Assembly: GCA_910574455.1 (NCBI GenBank)
Contig: CAJSYZ010000004.1
Location: 2,356,001 to 2,420,000, forward strand
DNA: 64,000 nucleotides
Direction: 5' to 3'
DNA from: Trichaptum fuscoviolaceum
Taxonomy: Eukaryota; Basidiomycota; Agaricomycetes; Hymenochaetales; Trichaptaceae
This document shows positions 32,307 through 44,669 of this stretch, in pieces (the stretch's first letter is position 1; every line of letters starts with the position of its first letter). The notes beneath the pieces are model-generated. The model saw nothing but the letters and a program-made list of their open reading frames with translations, was not told where the DNA came from and ran no database searches. Position numbers and translations under genes: made by a program.

Positions 32307-35300
32307 GAGGTGTTCTGGAAAAATAGGGAATACAAGACATATACCTTATACTGGGATGATTATGAGTGAGCATTGAATGCATTCGATCAATACTTATTGT
32401 ACTGATCAGTAGTATTGACAGACTTGGCCTTATCTACCTTTGATTATTATCGAATAGAAGATAAGATTCGACTATATATAAGGTAGATACATGACGTCAC
32501 TATATAAAGAAGAAAGAACACGATCGGTATTTGTACTATGTAGTTTATGATGCATGCTAACCATACCATTGTGCACGAGAGGAGATTCAAAATTTCACAG
32601 AAAGTAATAATTTCTCAGGCGAAGCAACCAGCGCCAGTTCCAGTGAAGACTGGCCTACCCCTTATTTCATCGCTCTGGTGTGAATTGGATGGTAAGCCAT
32701 TCATGATATCTGGTGGGTCAAATTCCCATCACAGCTCAAAGTCGAATATTTGTCTCCGTGCAGTGCCTTTCTGTTTTGTTACAAAGATTTGATTTCATCA
32801 GGGAAATCGAGAAGACAGCAAAGAGGACATCAGTCGAGGCTCGAGGATGCGTTCGCAAGAACCTACCGGGTCACTGGTATGTAGATTTAGTTTTCAACTC
32901 GGATTGCATGTTCAGCGGCTCAGCCTTCTAGCAACCCATTCCTTTCGTCTAGGCTTAAGTAAGGAGCTGGCAGATTAGCGCGAAGGGACAATGGTAGTTC
33001 AACATATTTACTACAGACCGTGTGTGGCTGTACGGTGAGAGTGCAAGGGATGAGAGCAGTTACTAATACGAAGACGGCCCACCTTCATTGACAAAGTGCA
33101 CATGCTGTCCGGACCTTCCAAGCGTTCATCCTGTGAAGTGTTAGACTAACCGTGAAGGATTTGGTGCAGAGAGGCTTCAGGGAGAGAGTGTGTGTGTGAG
33201 AAATAGATACATGTACAGTGGCCGTTAGCACATTTCAAAATGAGACAGAGGATATGATCATCGAGTCCGCACGTCATCTTCGTCTACTAACCGTGACAAA
33301 TCAAGTGCTGGCTTTGCTCTAATCCTTTGTAGTGTCTAATAGGTCGATCGTCTGTATGGTTTCCTGCGAGGACATACATCCGTTTAGCCTGACTGAGCCA
33401 AGACCGATCATCATGATCTTGACTCGGATGAGCGAGGATCATCACCGGCATACGCGGGGTCACATCGCGAGGATACACGAGCACGAGTCTGAAGGTGGCA
33501 CTGGATAGCTAGCGATAGCAACCAGGGAACACGAGCCTGAGGAAGCGGGGATAGGACTGGGCAGAGAAGAGATCGGGGTATGAGGACTTGGACGTTTCAC
33601 TGGCAGTGGACGCCGCGGCTGACTCGGATATCGACATCGACACCGACACCGAGAGAGTATTCAGCAACGAGCAACTGGAAGATGCGCTTGTCCGTCTTGA
33701 ACATATGTCTTGAGCACAGTTTCCGAAAGACCCCGCGTCTGAATAGCGAACGACAGGATCCCTCCCCCGCGAGCGTTCAGCCCTCGGTCTGGCACCTATG
33801 GCATGGGCTATTTCTAGTAAATTGAGGGTGCCAGTGACCGTGACCGTGACGTCAGCTCGACTCGGAGTCGGGACTGGCATGCAATGAAAGTTCACTGAGG
33901 GGCGCTTGGAAAAGACGATGGAAGATCATTCATCATTGTTTACGGAAAACCTGAGAGTAGAATGGAAGAGAGCTTGAACACGGATACCGTATCGCACCCA
34001 CTGCCAATCATGGCGATATCGATTTCGCAAGTCGGTAGGGAAAAACTTGGGGGGGTTTGCATGTGGGGATACAGTAGCTTGAAACGCTGAGCGTGATGGT
34101 GAGAGGCGGCCAAGGGACGGTGCCGCATTGATCATGATGTGCGTCGGCGATCGCGTAGCAGCAATGTGCGCGAGAGGCCTAGGGCCCAACTTGAAGGCAC
34201 GACGACGAGGATGAGACCTGCGGGGCACGTCGACGAGGAGCGGTGATCCAACCAACCAACAGGGCGACGCAGATCTTTAATGCCGAGATCAGAGAGTATG
34301 TTTTACAAAAGACCTCTGTTTCGCACATCATAATATCGCCCATCCGCGCTTGATCTCGTTCTTCTCGCATTTGTTGATCATTAGTATATCCGTGCCTACC
34401 CTTAGAAGAACCGAGTCTGTATGATCGGTGGAGGTTCCGGATTTCGGATGCAAGGCATGCAGATGAGAGCGAAGTCTTGCATCGTGTCGAAAGCTTCGCA
34501 TTGGTACAACATTTTAGCAAGGTTAAGCTCGAAAGGCCACTTGAATGAAGAGCATGTGATGAAGAGAAAGAACATTGATATATATAAGCACGTCTGGGAT
34601 TGGATGTAAGATAGTGTACTATGGCATGAAGATGGCAGACCAATACACGGATAAGAATTGGGGATACATAGAAGCCTGAGCAGGGTGGCGGTGAGAACCC
34701 TTGCGGCGACGGTGAGCAGCAATGAGATACTGGAGCAAAGCACATGCGCAGGCGATTGCCCAACTTGAACAGAGATAGACGCCAGCGATTTAGTAGTATT
34801 GAACCTGGCGCTGTTCATTCAGTGGCCTAGGTATTCTTGCCCTCGGTCACGGTGTCGGCGCGCACAACTCTCCGACTCTCCGACTAACAGCTCATCCGCC
34901 TTGGGCATCGCGTATCCCGACCTGTCCCAAGCCATACATAACCCAGAGCGTATCTCCCAACCAAGACGGAAGCAAATTTGCCCACTCACTGCCTGAGACA
35001 AGCTTAAGCACCCCGTACCTCCGCATTCGCTCCCCCCTTCGGCATCTAGTCTCACCGCTAGTTCTATACTCGCCCGGCCTAAACGGACAGGAGACGCTTC
35101 CGAACGCGGGTTCACAACGTATATAACCGCAGGAGACGGAGACGGAGATCGCTCCCCAATCCGGCCACCGGTCTCACTTCACGCGCTTCCAGCCTGCGCC
35201 TCAGTCTCACAGCGCGGCGACCATCACTGTTTCGCAGTTCCCGTTCCCGCAGCGCACCAGTCTCTCATCTCGCAGCCCCGCAACGCCTCTTATCTTCCTA

Positions 35301-35397
35301 CCCCCATCTCCATCCCCATCGACTGCACCATCGCACCACCTCTGCCAGCACATTCAAGGGCCAGCGTACCGACCAGTGAGGAAAGGAAAGTGCAAGG
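32307..35397. other. 3 kb without a supported gene
   Basis: Open frames on both strands stay below ~195 codons and overlap one another, for example 34179..34763 and 34402..34818 on the minus strand. None resembles a family I know. The last ~300 bases are pyrimidine-rich and probably form the promoter and leader of the gene at 35398. Confidence 0.35.
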
Positions 35398-37177
35398 ATG
35401 CCAAAAGCACCGAAGACAGCGAGGACGGCCGTACGAACGAGTGGGAGGGTCACTCGCAGGTGCGCAACGACTGGGCTCTGGGTGACGGTGCTCGTGCTGA
35501 TTGTAAACCCTTCCTCCCTTCCTACAGCGCCGCGAAGCAATCGGAATCCAAATCGACCACCGTCTCAGTGACCAGCCCGCCGCAGCGCCAACAGCGCAAG
35601 GCCAGCGCACGGAGTACGAGGTCCGCACAGAGCACTTCTTCGCAACCGATCCCGAATAACCCGAGTGATGCGATCAGGCCACTGCCAGCGGACAGCCCGA
35701 CGCCGGACGCGCAGGACTCCCTCGCCATCACGGTGGCGACCGCGCCGACGACGACACCGGTGCCGCGCAAGAAACGAGTCAAGCTCACCATCAGGTCTGT
35801 CTTTCTCCCCGTTCCCGTTCCCCCCCCAACCTTCCCTCAAGCCACACACACACAACTCACGCTCGCCCCAACAGCCCGGTCGCCTCGCATCCGGATGCGG
35901 GTGCGGATTTGGATTTGGACTTGGGTGAGGATGCACGTCCCGACTCCAGCGCCAGCTCAGCCAGCATCGGCATGACACCGCCGTCGCCTGGCAGCGGGAG
36001 CGTGATCGTCATCCCGCGCTCGACCCGAAGCGGGCGAAAAAAATCCAGGGAAGGAGATTTGACGGTGAAGATGATGAACGTCGATGCACCGACTAAGTCT
36101 ATGTCCGAGGCACCCGCACCCGCACCCGCACCCGCACTCGGAAACAAGACCCCGGGGACGAAGCGCATCAAGCTCCTCGTCCGGCGTCCCGAGCCCCAGC
36201 CCTCCGGGTCGAACCCGCAGGAGGAGGTGGCGAATGCGCCGGCATCACCAATGGGCCTGGTGCGCAGAGCGTCTTCGGGGTCGGGCAGCGAGTCTGACGG
36301 GCTCGTCACCCCGGAGAGCGCGCCGCACGCGCTCCCGGCCGTCGTCTCCCCGTCGTCTTCGTCGGGCCCTTCTTCGGCCCTGATGTCGTCCGCTTGGGGC
36401 GGGAAGGGGAAGGGGAAGAGCGTAGAGTGCTACGCGCTCGCAGCTTCGCCCACGCCTGTGCCAAGGAAAGGGAAAGGGAAGGATGCGCCCTGGCTGACCG
36501 CCGAGCACGCGCTTGGGGAGGCAGGAGACGCGGCGGAAGACAGAGCGAACGGCGGGGCCAAGGTGGGCGCAGACACGGAGTCGGAGTCGGAGTCGGATGT
36601 GGAGACGGAGAGCGGCGAGCGCGGGCGGCTGTGCGCGATGTGCGCGGCGTGGCAGAAGGCGCTGCGCGCGGGCGGCGGCGCGGCGTGTGTGGGGTTCGCC
36701 CCGCCCGACCCCGAGGCGTGCGAGATGTGTCGGGCGGGCGCGGGCGCGGGTGTGGAGGAGGCGGAGGCGGAGGAGGGAATGGCTGTGGATGGTCCTGTTG
36801 AGGGAAAAGCGGAGGAGGACGGGGTGCGCGCGCCGGACGAGACAGCGCCATTGGCGGAGATGGCTGGTCGCGCCGTCCCCGACACCGACACCGTCCCCAA
36901 CCCCAGTCCTGCCGCTGACGCTGACGCGGACATCGAGCTCGAGCTCGAGCTCGACGACGACGCTGAGTTCCTGTACCCCGACTGGGACCCGTACACGCTC
37001 CCGCGGGACGAGCAGTTCGCGCGCGAGCTGCTCGCGCTCCTGCACGGCCGCCCGCCCCCGCTCTCGTCTTCGCCGTTCAGCGGGACGCCGTCGTCTGCGT
37101 TCGCCGGCGGCGCGTCGCCCGCGACCCCCGAGCCGGCCTTCCTCTCCTCCCGCCCTGCGCACGTCTCCGTCGTCTAA
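35398..37177 (+). CDS. Low-complexity Ser/Pro/Ala-rich protein, likely nuclear, function unknown
   Basis: Exons 35398..35459, 35528..35794, 35875..37177 give 543 residues starting MPKAPKTARTAVRTSGRVTR. Basic clusters (PRKKRVKL, GTKRIKLLVRR) look like nuclear localisation signals. A Pro-Ala hexanucleotide run, a Gly-Lys stretch and long acidic tracts (ELELELDDDAEFLYPDWDPY) fill most of the rest. Around residues 385-430 are paired cysteines (LCAMCAAWQKA and ACEMCRAG) that could bind zinc. The C-terminal block YPDWDPYTLPRDEQFARELL is the best candidate for a conserved core. GC content is well above the window average. I cannot assign a function. Confidence 0.72.
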
Positions 37178-38849
37178 GGGCCCCTCCCGTCTCGCGTCTC
37201 CCGTCTCGCGTCTCGCGTCTCCCACCTCCCGACCCGCAACTCGCACTGCCCCGATACCGATATAGATAGATACCGACTCTCGATGTAAAAACCCGCACGG
37301 ACGTTGGATCCCCTTTTCACCATAGCGGCGAACCCACCCACGCACACTCTCCAGCTCGTCACTGTCGCTGTCGCTGTCTGTCGCCGTCAGTCAGTCCGTC
37401 AACGCTCTGGACTGGAAAACCGCCGGCAGAAAGGTTGCCCAATGCCGGAGGAAAATGGGCGTTTTTCTGCCCGCGAATCGGAGTTCTTTGAATTTCATTC
37501 AAGTTCAATCCTAGTTCCACGTGATCACGACGCCCTCTCTTTAGGGAACATTCGGCTCGGTTTCTTCACTCGATTGCTTTCGACTCCTCTCTCTCTCTCC
37601 CTCTCTCTCTGGATCCTATCGTCCCAGCACCTTCTTCTCCGCAAACCACACCGTATCCGACTCTTCTTTCTCTCTCTCGGACTAGACATCCCCCTTTGTT
37701 TCGGGTCCGGATCTTCTGTCTCTTTCTTTTTCTACGGCACTCATTCGCGAGTCACTGGCATTTGGAAATGCTCTTAAAAAAAAGAAAAAAACTCCTGTGC
37801 TACCCCTCGTGTGTGTGTACCTTTACATATCTCCATTTAAAAGGCTTTGTCTGCTCGTTTTCTTCCTATGTTTTTGCCGTCCGTTTGTGATGTTGTTGTC
37901 GCTGATGTTGTTCAAGCTGTCCGAGTCTGTGTTGTTGTTGTTGTACCCTACCCATGTACTTGATTTACTAACTAGCATAGCATACATATATATATATATA
38001 TACGTCTAATCTTCGTCCTCCCTGATCTGATGTTTCGCTGCTGTGCGAGTGCCTAGTCACGGGGCTTGGGATTCTGCCAGTAGTGTGTTTATGATGTAGA
38101 GTCGGCAGTTCGCTCTTTTTTGTGGTCTCAAACGCTATGATCGCTATCCGAGTCGATGGAGCGACTTACTGACTTACTTGATTTCTCCCCGCTCGCACGG
38201 TGCACCGTTGAGAACAAGCATCATGGCTTGAATGCGCACGGCGGACGTCACAGCGCGTCTACGTCGCGTCTCGGCGTCTCTTTATTATTATGGACTGCCA
38301 GTGCGCCAACAAGGACCGAGACGCGTTCCGAGCCGCCTCGAGCTTCGAGGCAGTAAGTACATAACTACATAAATGGGTGGGCCTGAGGTGAGCAAACAGC
38401 TTCACTATTAATTCACATTGCACTTCCGAGTCCTACGGAGACCGTGACCTCACGGTCGTCGACTCAGCGTAGAAGAAGCCCGGTTCAAGCTCATTGTGAG
38501 CTTCGTCAGAGCCAGAGGCTCAGACTGCGCCTTCCTCAGCTACTAGGGCAAGGAGGAACCTCAAGCCCAGGGCGGCGGCTTATCCAGCTCGATTTTCGAG
38601 TATTCGCTATGATGCATCGTTCGAGCCTTTCTTTCTAGATCGTCAAAAACAGAACAGACGGGAGCGTGCGGTACCGCAAGCACGAGCTGTCGATCTTCGA
38701 AGACACCAATGGACTTTTACAGATAGAGATAGTTAGAGTAGAACCAAGAAGCTCACACAGAAGAGCTGCCACTCTTATACATGAACATGTACATATATAT
38801 ATACATACATAAAATCACAAGATACGCACGCAAGCGACTCGTCCGCATA
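37178..38849. other. Intergenic region with a TA microsatellite and a GC-rich palindrome
   Basis: No supported gene. A TA repeat lies at about 37984-38002. At 38264..38273 and 38315..38324 a 10-base inverted repeat (CGCGTCTCGG / CCGAGACGCG) flanks GACTGCCAGTG. The same loop motif occurs in a second palindrome at 60655..60714. Confidence 0.4.
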
Positions 38850-41407
38850 CTACGTGCCCTTCAACCGCTTCAGCATCCTGCCGTACTTGTCCCTATGCGG
38901 TTCTTTGGGCGGAAGGACATAGCGGGGCAGGGGTGGCGGATACGCAGCTCGCATGTCCTCGACGTATTGCCCGCCCTCCGCACCATCGAAAGTATAGACG
39001 TGGCTGCGAAAAGAGAGAAAATAAAGCAGTCTCCCATTAGCAAAAGTAGTAGACGATAAGCACACGAAGGAAGATAGAAGACTTACGAGAGGCCCACTCT
39101 CTTCGCTTTGATAAAATCAGAATCGGACCACCGTTTCCTGTATGCCGGTATCCTCGGTTCATCCGGATCGTAGATGTCCCAGATGAGGCGATTTGCGAGA
39201 AACCGCACGATTATGTCTCCGTCGCCAAGAAGCAGAATCTACATACTTCTCAGCTTTTATTCTTTTTTACCAAGCATAATGGCTGGACACAACTCACATC
39301 AGGATTGATATGCCGCAGTGGCGTCTTGTTGATGACGATCTAGATAGAGTGTTAGTTTACCGAATCAAACATGCAAATATTGAGCAGACCTGAGGTACGG
39401 AGTGAGGAATATGAGCTGAAATATAACAGTAGATGGTCAGAACAGCATCGAGGGAGAAGTGTGCTTTTGATCGTACTTAAGATTTCGGAGACGGGGGCCA
39501 CTTTCAGGGAAGTGCCAATGACGAGCAGTAAATCTACTTTCTCCAGGTCCTGAAAGAGCTTCTCATCGAATTCGTCCGTCAGCTTCTCGCCGAAGAACGT
39601 TATATCCGGCTACCAGCGATATCTGATTAACGCGAACACAGGTGTATTTATCGCAACCATCGCACCTTCATGATGCCTTTTGGCAGAGGCGGGGCCGCCG
39701 CATCAGACTCATCACTCTCCCATCCATCCGTCCTCTTCTTTTTCTTCTTCTTCACTTTCTTCGGCTTCGCAGGCGGCGGTTCGGCAACGGCGCAGACTTT
39801 GCACAGCGGGACACGTTGTGCCATGATATCAGCTTCGATGTCGGTGCCCGGCACTTTTATGTGGCAGTTGATGCAGGAGGCAGTTGCAAACGAGCCGTGG
39901 CATTGGAGAACCTTTGTGATGCCGGCTTGCGTCTCAAGGGTATCAATGTTCTGGGTATAATTCTGTTTGTTGTTAGTCTCCATTGCATCTCAGATGAAAT
40001 TCATTTCCAATTTGACGCACTCTAAGAAGCTGAAGACCCAAAGCCGGAGTTAGATCAATTGCTGCTGAAGGGACATGAACGACTAACCTTGCCTTCATCT
40101 TCGAGAGCTTTGATAAAACGATGGCAATACGAGGGCTTGAAATTCGACGGATAAATCTTGCTGAGCTCATTTTCAGGCGATGTCGTCAGAAAAAGAACAG
40201 AAAGAGCTCACTGAGCGAAAGAGCTATAAGAAGACGCCTTCAGTTGCGGTCATTAGCCGAATAAAAATATAAAGTCTCACTAAAAGACTGCACAAAACAA
40301 GGTCAGTTACGCTTATCGAAATCGATGGAAGAAAGAGGCATACCAGAGGGATTCGACTTGAAATAGTTCATATCAAACCTTCGCAAATTAGCCTTCATCA
40401 GGAAAAGTCGTTAGACCGCCTTACATTTGTTGTGGGTCATCCAGGTCGTATACACCGCTGTCGACGAGCTGTGCGTACAGCCCATCGCGCGATCTGAAGT
40501 CGGGAATCCCACATGAAACACCTGTGTCTAATCAGAAGCTTATCAGATAGCCCGAGAAAACGAGAAGCATACTGATTCCAGCTCCCGAGAGCACAACCAC
40601 GTTTTTGCATTTCTCGAGAAGGGCTAACGCGTCCTCGATGGTGCTATATTGCGTGAGTCTTTTCCGCCTACGCAACCTGAAGAGATGATGTCAGATGAAA
40701 CATCCCTGCAGGCTGGAGCGTGCATTAGGCATTCAGCTTACTCGCGAAGCAGCGCAGCTTTAAGGATGGGTATGAGAGCCAGGTCATCAAGCTGTCGCCG
40801 TTTCCTTGACTACAAAAGAAATCAGGGTCCTGGTAGCAAGGCTCGAAATGAGATATAGAGACCAAGAGGACATCAAATGCATATAATAGTCTCTCGACAC
40901 GTTCTTGGCGCCGAATGACATACTCCTTGAGCCACTCGACCATGCCTGGATAATAGATTAGCTAAATACACATGCATCATGTCGAAAGAGAACTAATCAC
41001 CTCTTTCTCTCAGAAAATGCTTTATTGCCTCTCTCTCTTCGTCCGTCCATGCACTTCGAGCTAATGGAACTATGTATAGTCTGCACATTGCGCACGGGTG
41101 ATAATCATGTACCTTCTTCTAACCGGGCTTCATATTCCTGATCGGCATTCCCTGCGGTGCCATTTGTCGGGAACAGCAACACGTTCGACGGGTCGTCCTC
41201 GTCCTCGTTCTCCGACAAGTATTCCGCGTACAATGAGTCCTCAATCTCACTATCAACGTCTACGGAAAGGTCAACATTGTCCTCAGTGAGCTCGATCTTC
41301 GTTTGGACCGCGCTAGCTATGTTACTGACGTCCACATCGTCGTCAGTAAGGTCAGATAGCGCGCCTGGCGAGAGCCCGGAGGAAAGGTGGTGGTGGTTAT
41401 TAGGCAT
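38850..41407 (-). CDS. Sir2-family NAD-dependent protein deacetylase (sirtuin), 17 exons
   Basis: This is a nuclear class I-type sirtuin of the Sir2/Hst group. Modelled exons in coding order: 41113..41407, 41001..41069, ~40863..40945, 40742..40809, 40573..40676, 40425..40521, 40344..40378, 40281..40287, 40212..40223, 40088..40160, 40021..40029, 39666..39962, 39477..39609, 39390..39415, 39298..39339, 39087..39238, 38850..39003. That gives about 551 residues in frame. Motifs: [20 protein letters not shown] (NAD binding), [11 protein letters not shown] and the catalytic His in [13 protein letters not shown]. The zinc ligands are SCINC and LCKVC, followed by a Lys-rich insertion. [10 protein letters not shown] and [17 protein letters not shown] close the Rossmann fold. 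The N-terminus is acidic. Exons of 7, 12 and 9 bases are needed to keep the family sequence. The low end of exon 3 is uncertain (40863 or 40872). Confidence 0.9.
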
Positions 41408-41695
41408 GTACCAAAATGGCAAGCCTCACAAATGATGCGACTTGTCTCCGAGCCGACCGGCGCCCCCCCCCCCCCGGCGGCGCATAAAAGGGTATCTAAT
41501 TGTCTAAAGTCATTCATTTTTCAGCCTGCCAATAGCTGGAAGATCCTAATGATACAGTGTATAAGATTGAGCAGGGTAAGTTCGACAGATACCGGCTCGA
41601 CTAAAAAGTGAGTCAATGAGGTGATGAGCAGAGATACAGTCTTGTTCGAAGTACAGAAAGAAATCAGCCTTGCAAAGTGACATAGTGAAAGGAAT

Positions 41696-43739
41696 TCAGA
41701 CGCTTGGTACAATTTGTTTGGTTAGTGGATCCCATTCCCATCCTTTTGAAGTCAACAAAAGTAAATCGTCCGAACAATTTGGGTCAACCGTAAGGGCTTC
41801 AGCGTCGGTCTTCATTTTGATGGTAGGCCGTCCTGCCGTCCTGCGAGGACGTGCAACAATTGGCGAGGATATTCCTTGTTTACTTTTGATGACAGCTCGA
41901 GATACATAAGAAGCGGGTGGAGTTCGATTCCTTGTCCCAGTGAGTGTTCGTTTTGTTTTTTCTGTCTGCGAGTTCAACTTATTTGCATTGGAATGTCCAG
42001 CAGGCTGAGCAGCAGCGGTGCCAGACGAGGATGGGGAAAGGTCAAGCGGATCGCGAGCCAGATTCCAGTGCTGCTCATCCTCTCATAAAAGGAACAAGTG
42101 TCAGTATAACACGACGGTAACCGTAAGTTGACATACCATCGAGTCCCAGTATGGAGAACATGTCTCTAAGTTCATCTCCTTCAGAGCTCGCTGGAGAAAC
42201 CGGCATGGCAGGGGATGATGGAGGGACAGGTAATTCAGGATCCGAAGAGTTTCCAGTCGGGGCCGCAGCAGGTGCTGAAGATTCTTGGCGGGGGGCAGAC
42301 ATAAGAGATCGCTTGGCAGTCATAGATACTGAAAGATCCATAGCCGATGAGAAGATGCTGTCCTGAGAAAGGTGAATAGTCATACGTCGGCGAGCTTTGT
42401 CAATAGGAGCAGAACTTTCAAGTTTTTGATCACGTTCTTCATCAAGTAAACGAGGGATATCATGTATATCCGAGTCAGGAAAGAGAGAATCTTTAGCATA
42501 TAACAGAGAGTCTATAGCAGAGCTTGATCGAAGCGGACGAGCACGGGGTGTCGGACCATCAAGTATTGAGTCATCCTTTTTGTCATCGAAAGAGAGAGCA
42601 GCAGCACTTTGAAACGTCAGTGGAAGTCGAGGAGTAGCATCTGGATCGAAAAAGCCAGGGGTTGGAGGAGCATCAAGCACAGTCGCACGATTGCGAGGAA
42701 GGGGCGTTGAGCAGGCCTGAGGAGAAGCATTGAAGAACGAGGCTTCCTTAACATATGGAACTTGTGAAGTAGGTGTCTGAGCACTATTCGACGGACTCGT
42801 ATTGAGACCAGGCTGCTTGAGTCGAGGAGAGATAAACCACTCTTCCTTATCTTTGCGGGAAGCGAGCGAGGTAGGGTGAGAAGGGTGACGATTCAAAGTA
42901 GCACCTGTCGCATCAGGGGAGACTGCTCGAGAGTAAGAACGCATCGTCGCTTTACGACGCAGATCCGTCCCGACAGAGCGCGTACGGTTGAGAGTCTTTC
43001 CAGCACTCTTCTTCGATGACCGCCGAGTCGCTAGCCTCTTCCTCGACGGTGAGCCAGGCCTACTATTGAAAGGCGAAGCCAGACTCAACGGAGCAGGCGA
43101 AAGGAGTCCATTGCCCATGTTACTTGCTGAGGCACTGCGTATCGCACCAGAGATACGCGGTCTGTTCTCTTTCAGCTGAGTCGAGCTGGCCTGATGTGCA
43201 AGGATGCGTTTAGACGAGTGGTTTGAAGGAAGCGGGGAGAGAAAGTCTGGTGCCTCCCTGTCCCGAGTCGGTATATGCGTTGCACCCGGGAGCATCGGCG
43301 CCGTATCCTCGCGCGGGGTCGGCGTCTTCAGCTGCAACACGCTCGTCAGGTCCATGTCCACTGACATTCCCGTATCGTCTGCTGGGAGGTTACTCCCGGG
43401 CTCGAGGATCGTCTGCAGTGGCACACGCGTAACCTTTGCGTCCTCCAATTCGCATCCCACTCGACTCTTCTTTGCTGGACGATTATCTCGCACCCGCCCA
43501 TCCCCTTCCTCATAAGGGTCATTCGGGGACGCACCAGTGCTAGCTGATCCTGATCGAGAAAGACCACTGCGCGATCGTTTCATCATACGACGAGACATCT
43601 CAGCGACGCTGAGGTCCGCATCTTGCGACTCGAGCTGTTTCAACGGCGACGAAGGGCCGACAGGACGATAATGTGGGTTTGATATCGAGCGTTGACGACG
43701 TTTCGCAGAGTAGATTGCTAGTGGGCGCCTCGAGGACAT
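41696..43739 (-). CDS. Ser/Pro-rich regulatory-type protein with a KEN motif, function unknown
   Basis: Two exons, 42137..43739 and 41696..42081, join at GTATGT...ATGAG in frame to give 662 residues. The start is MSSRRPLAIYSAKRRQRSIS. The protein is largely disordered and basic at the front, with many Ser-Pro and Thr-Pro sites, a KEN motif in TQLKENRPRISG (about residue 190) and candidate D-boxes (RVPLQTIL). The most structured-looking parts are APPTPGFFDPDATPRLPLTF and the C-terminal DEDEQHWNLARDPLDLS and GWEWDPLTKQIVPSV. KEN and D-box motifs are degradation signals for the anaphase-promoting complex, so a cell-cycle role is possible. That is inference from short motifs only. Confidence 0.7.
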
Positions 43740-44669
43740 CCTCGACGTTGCTGAACAAGAATAGGGGTGTTTAGAAGACGAACAGATCTGATTTTATACC
43801 GACCATGTTTTATTTTCTCACGCTTTGTCACCGGTCAACTTGAAGTCGCGTCGCGTCTCTTCATCACAACATCCCGGACAACTTCGAGCCTGGCCAGTGT
43901 TGACGCAGCAAAACAGCCTACGATATTTTGCAAGAGTTCACTAAACGGTTGCGCTCGCGCACAATCTGCTGCCACATTGCATTACCTGCTTGCGTCGGAT
44001 GAGACCTTACTCGTCTACCCGAATATGTGTCGGACGAGGCCAACACCGTGCCACCCGACAAGCGATTGCGCTCGCATTAAAATTTTGCACTTAACGTGAA
44101 ATATCTTTTACAAAGCAAATAGGAACAAGTGGGCTCACTTTTGCATAATTCGTTTGTCTAAGTGGCAGCATTCTTTGGGATTCCTCGATCAGCTTAGTCT
44201 TATTTCTTGGCCTGCGGAGGTTGCTCCTCGTCAGAGATTGCGCCTTCAACGACTGTAAGCCTGATTTTTTCACTACAGCATCCTTCGTGGAAGCCTTTTT
44301 TCTAGATTGTCAACAACAGATGGCAGCGTGCGGGTGCGCAGGAATGAGTCACCGTCATCAGAAGTCTATGCATCATTAGACACTATATATCACAAAAGCA
44401 ATGTTCGAAGTCCACAAACAAAACGAGCGAGCAAAAATGAAGGCGAAGTCGGCGAAGCTCGTAACTCAAGATTAGGATCATATACTACATAAATATAGAG
44501 TGGCACTGGCAGCGGAGGCAGGCGTACGAATGTTCGTCGATTGTATGGGACAAGGAGGGAGGGGTGGCTGAGTGTATGACTCTTTGCGTAGTATCGTCAA
44601 AAAAGTGTCCATAACGTTCGTATAACCAGCATCCAAGCCGCACGTATAATACGGTAAGTCTAACAAGGT
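43740..44669. other. Intergenic region between two minus-strand genes
   Basis: I see nothing I can name here. The stretch near 43767..44099 is open on the plus strand for 110 codons but has no homology I recognise. It should contain the promoter of the gene ending at 43739 and the 3' end of the transporter. Confidence 0.35.

Noticed and set aside
34179..34818. Two overlapping minus-strand frames of 138 and 194 codons
   Set aside because: They overlap in different frames, show no family resemblance, splice sites or plausible start context, and have irregular composition.
36306..36996. Further long minus-strand frames in the same GC-rich exon
   Set aside because: Several overlap each other in different frames, as expected when GC content removes stop codons.
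36245..37345. A 366-codon open frame on the minus strand over the Ser/Pro-rich gene
   Set aside because: It is antisense to a GC-rich coding exon, and its product is an Arg/Pro-rich low-complexity string. This is a composition shadow, not a gene.
41920..41950. A tRNA-like T-arm sequence (GTTCGATTCC)
   Set aside because: It lies inside the second exon of the Ser/Pro-rich gene and no acceptor or anticodon stem can be formed around it.
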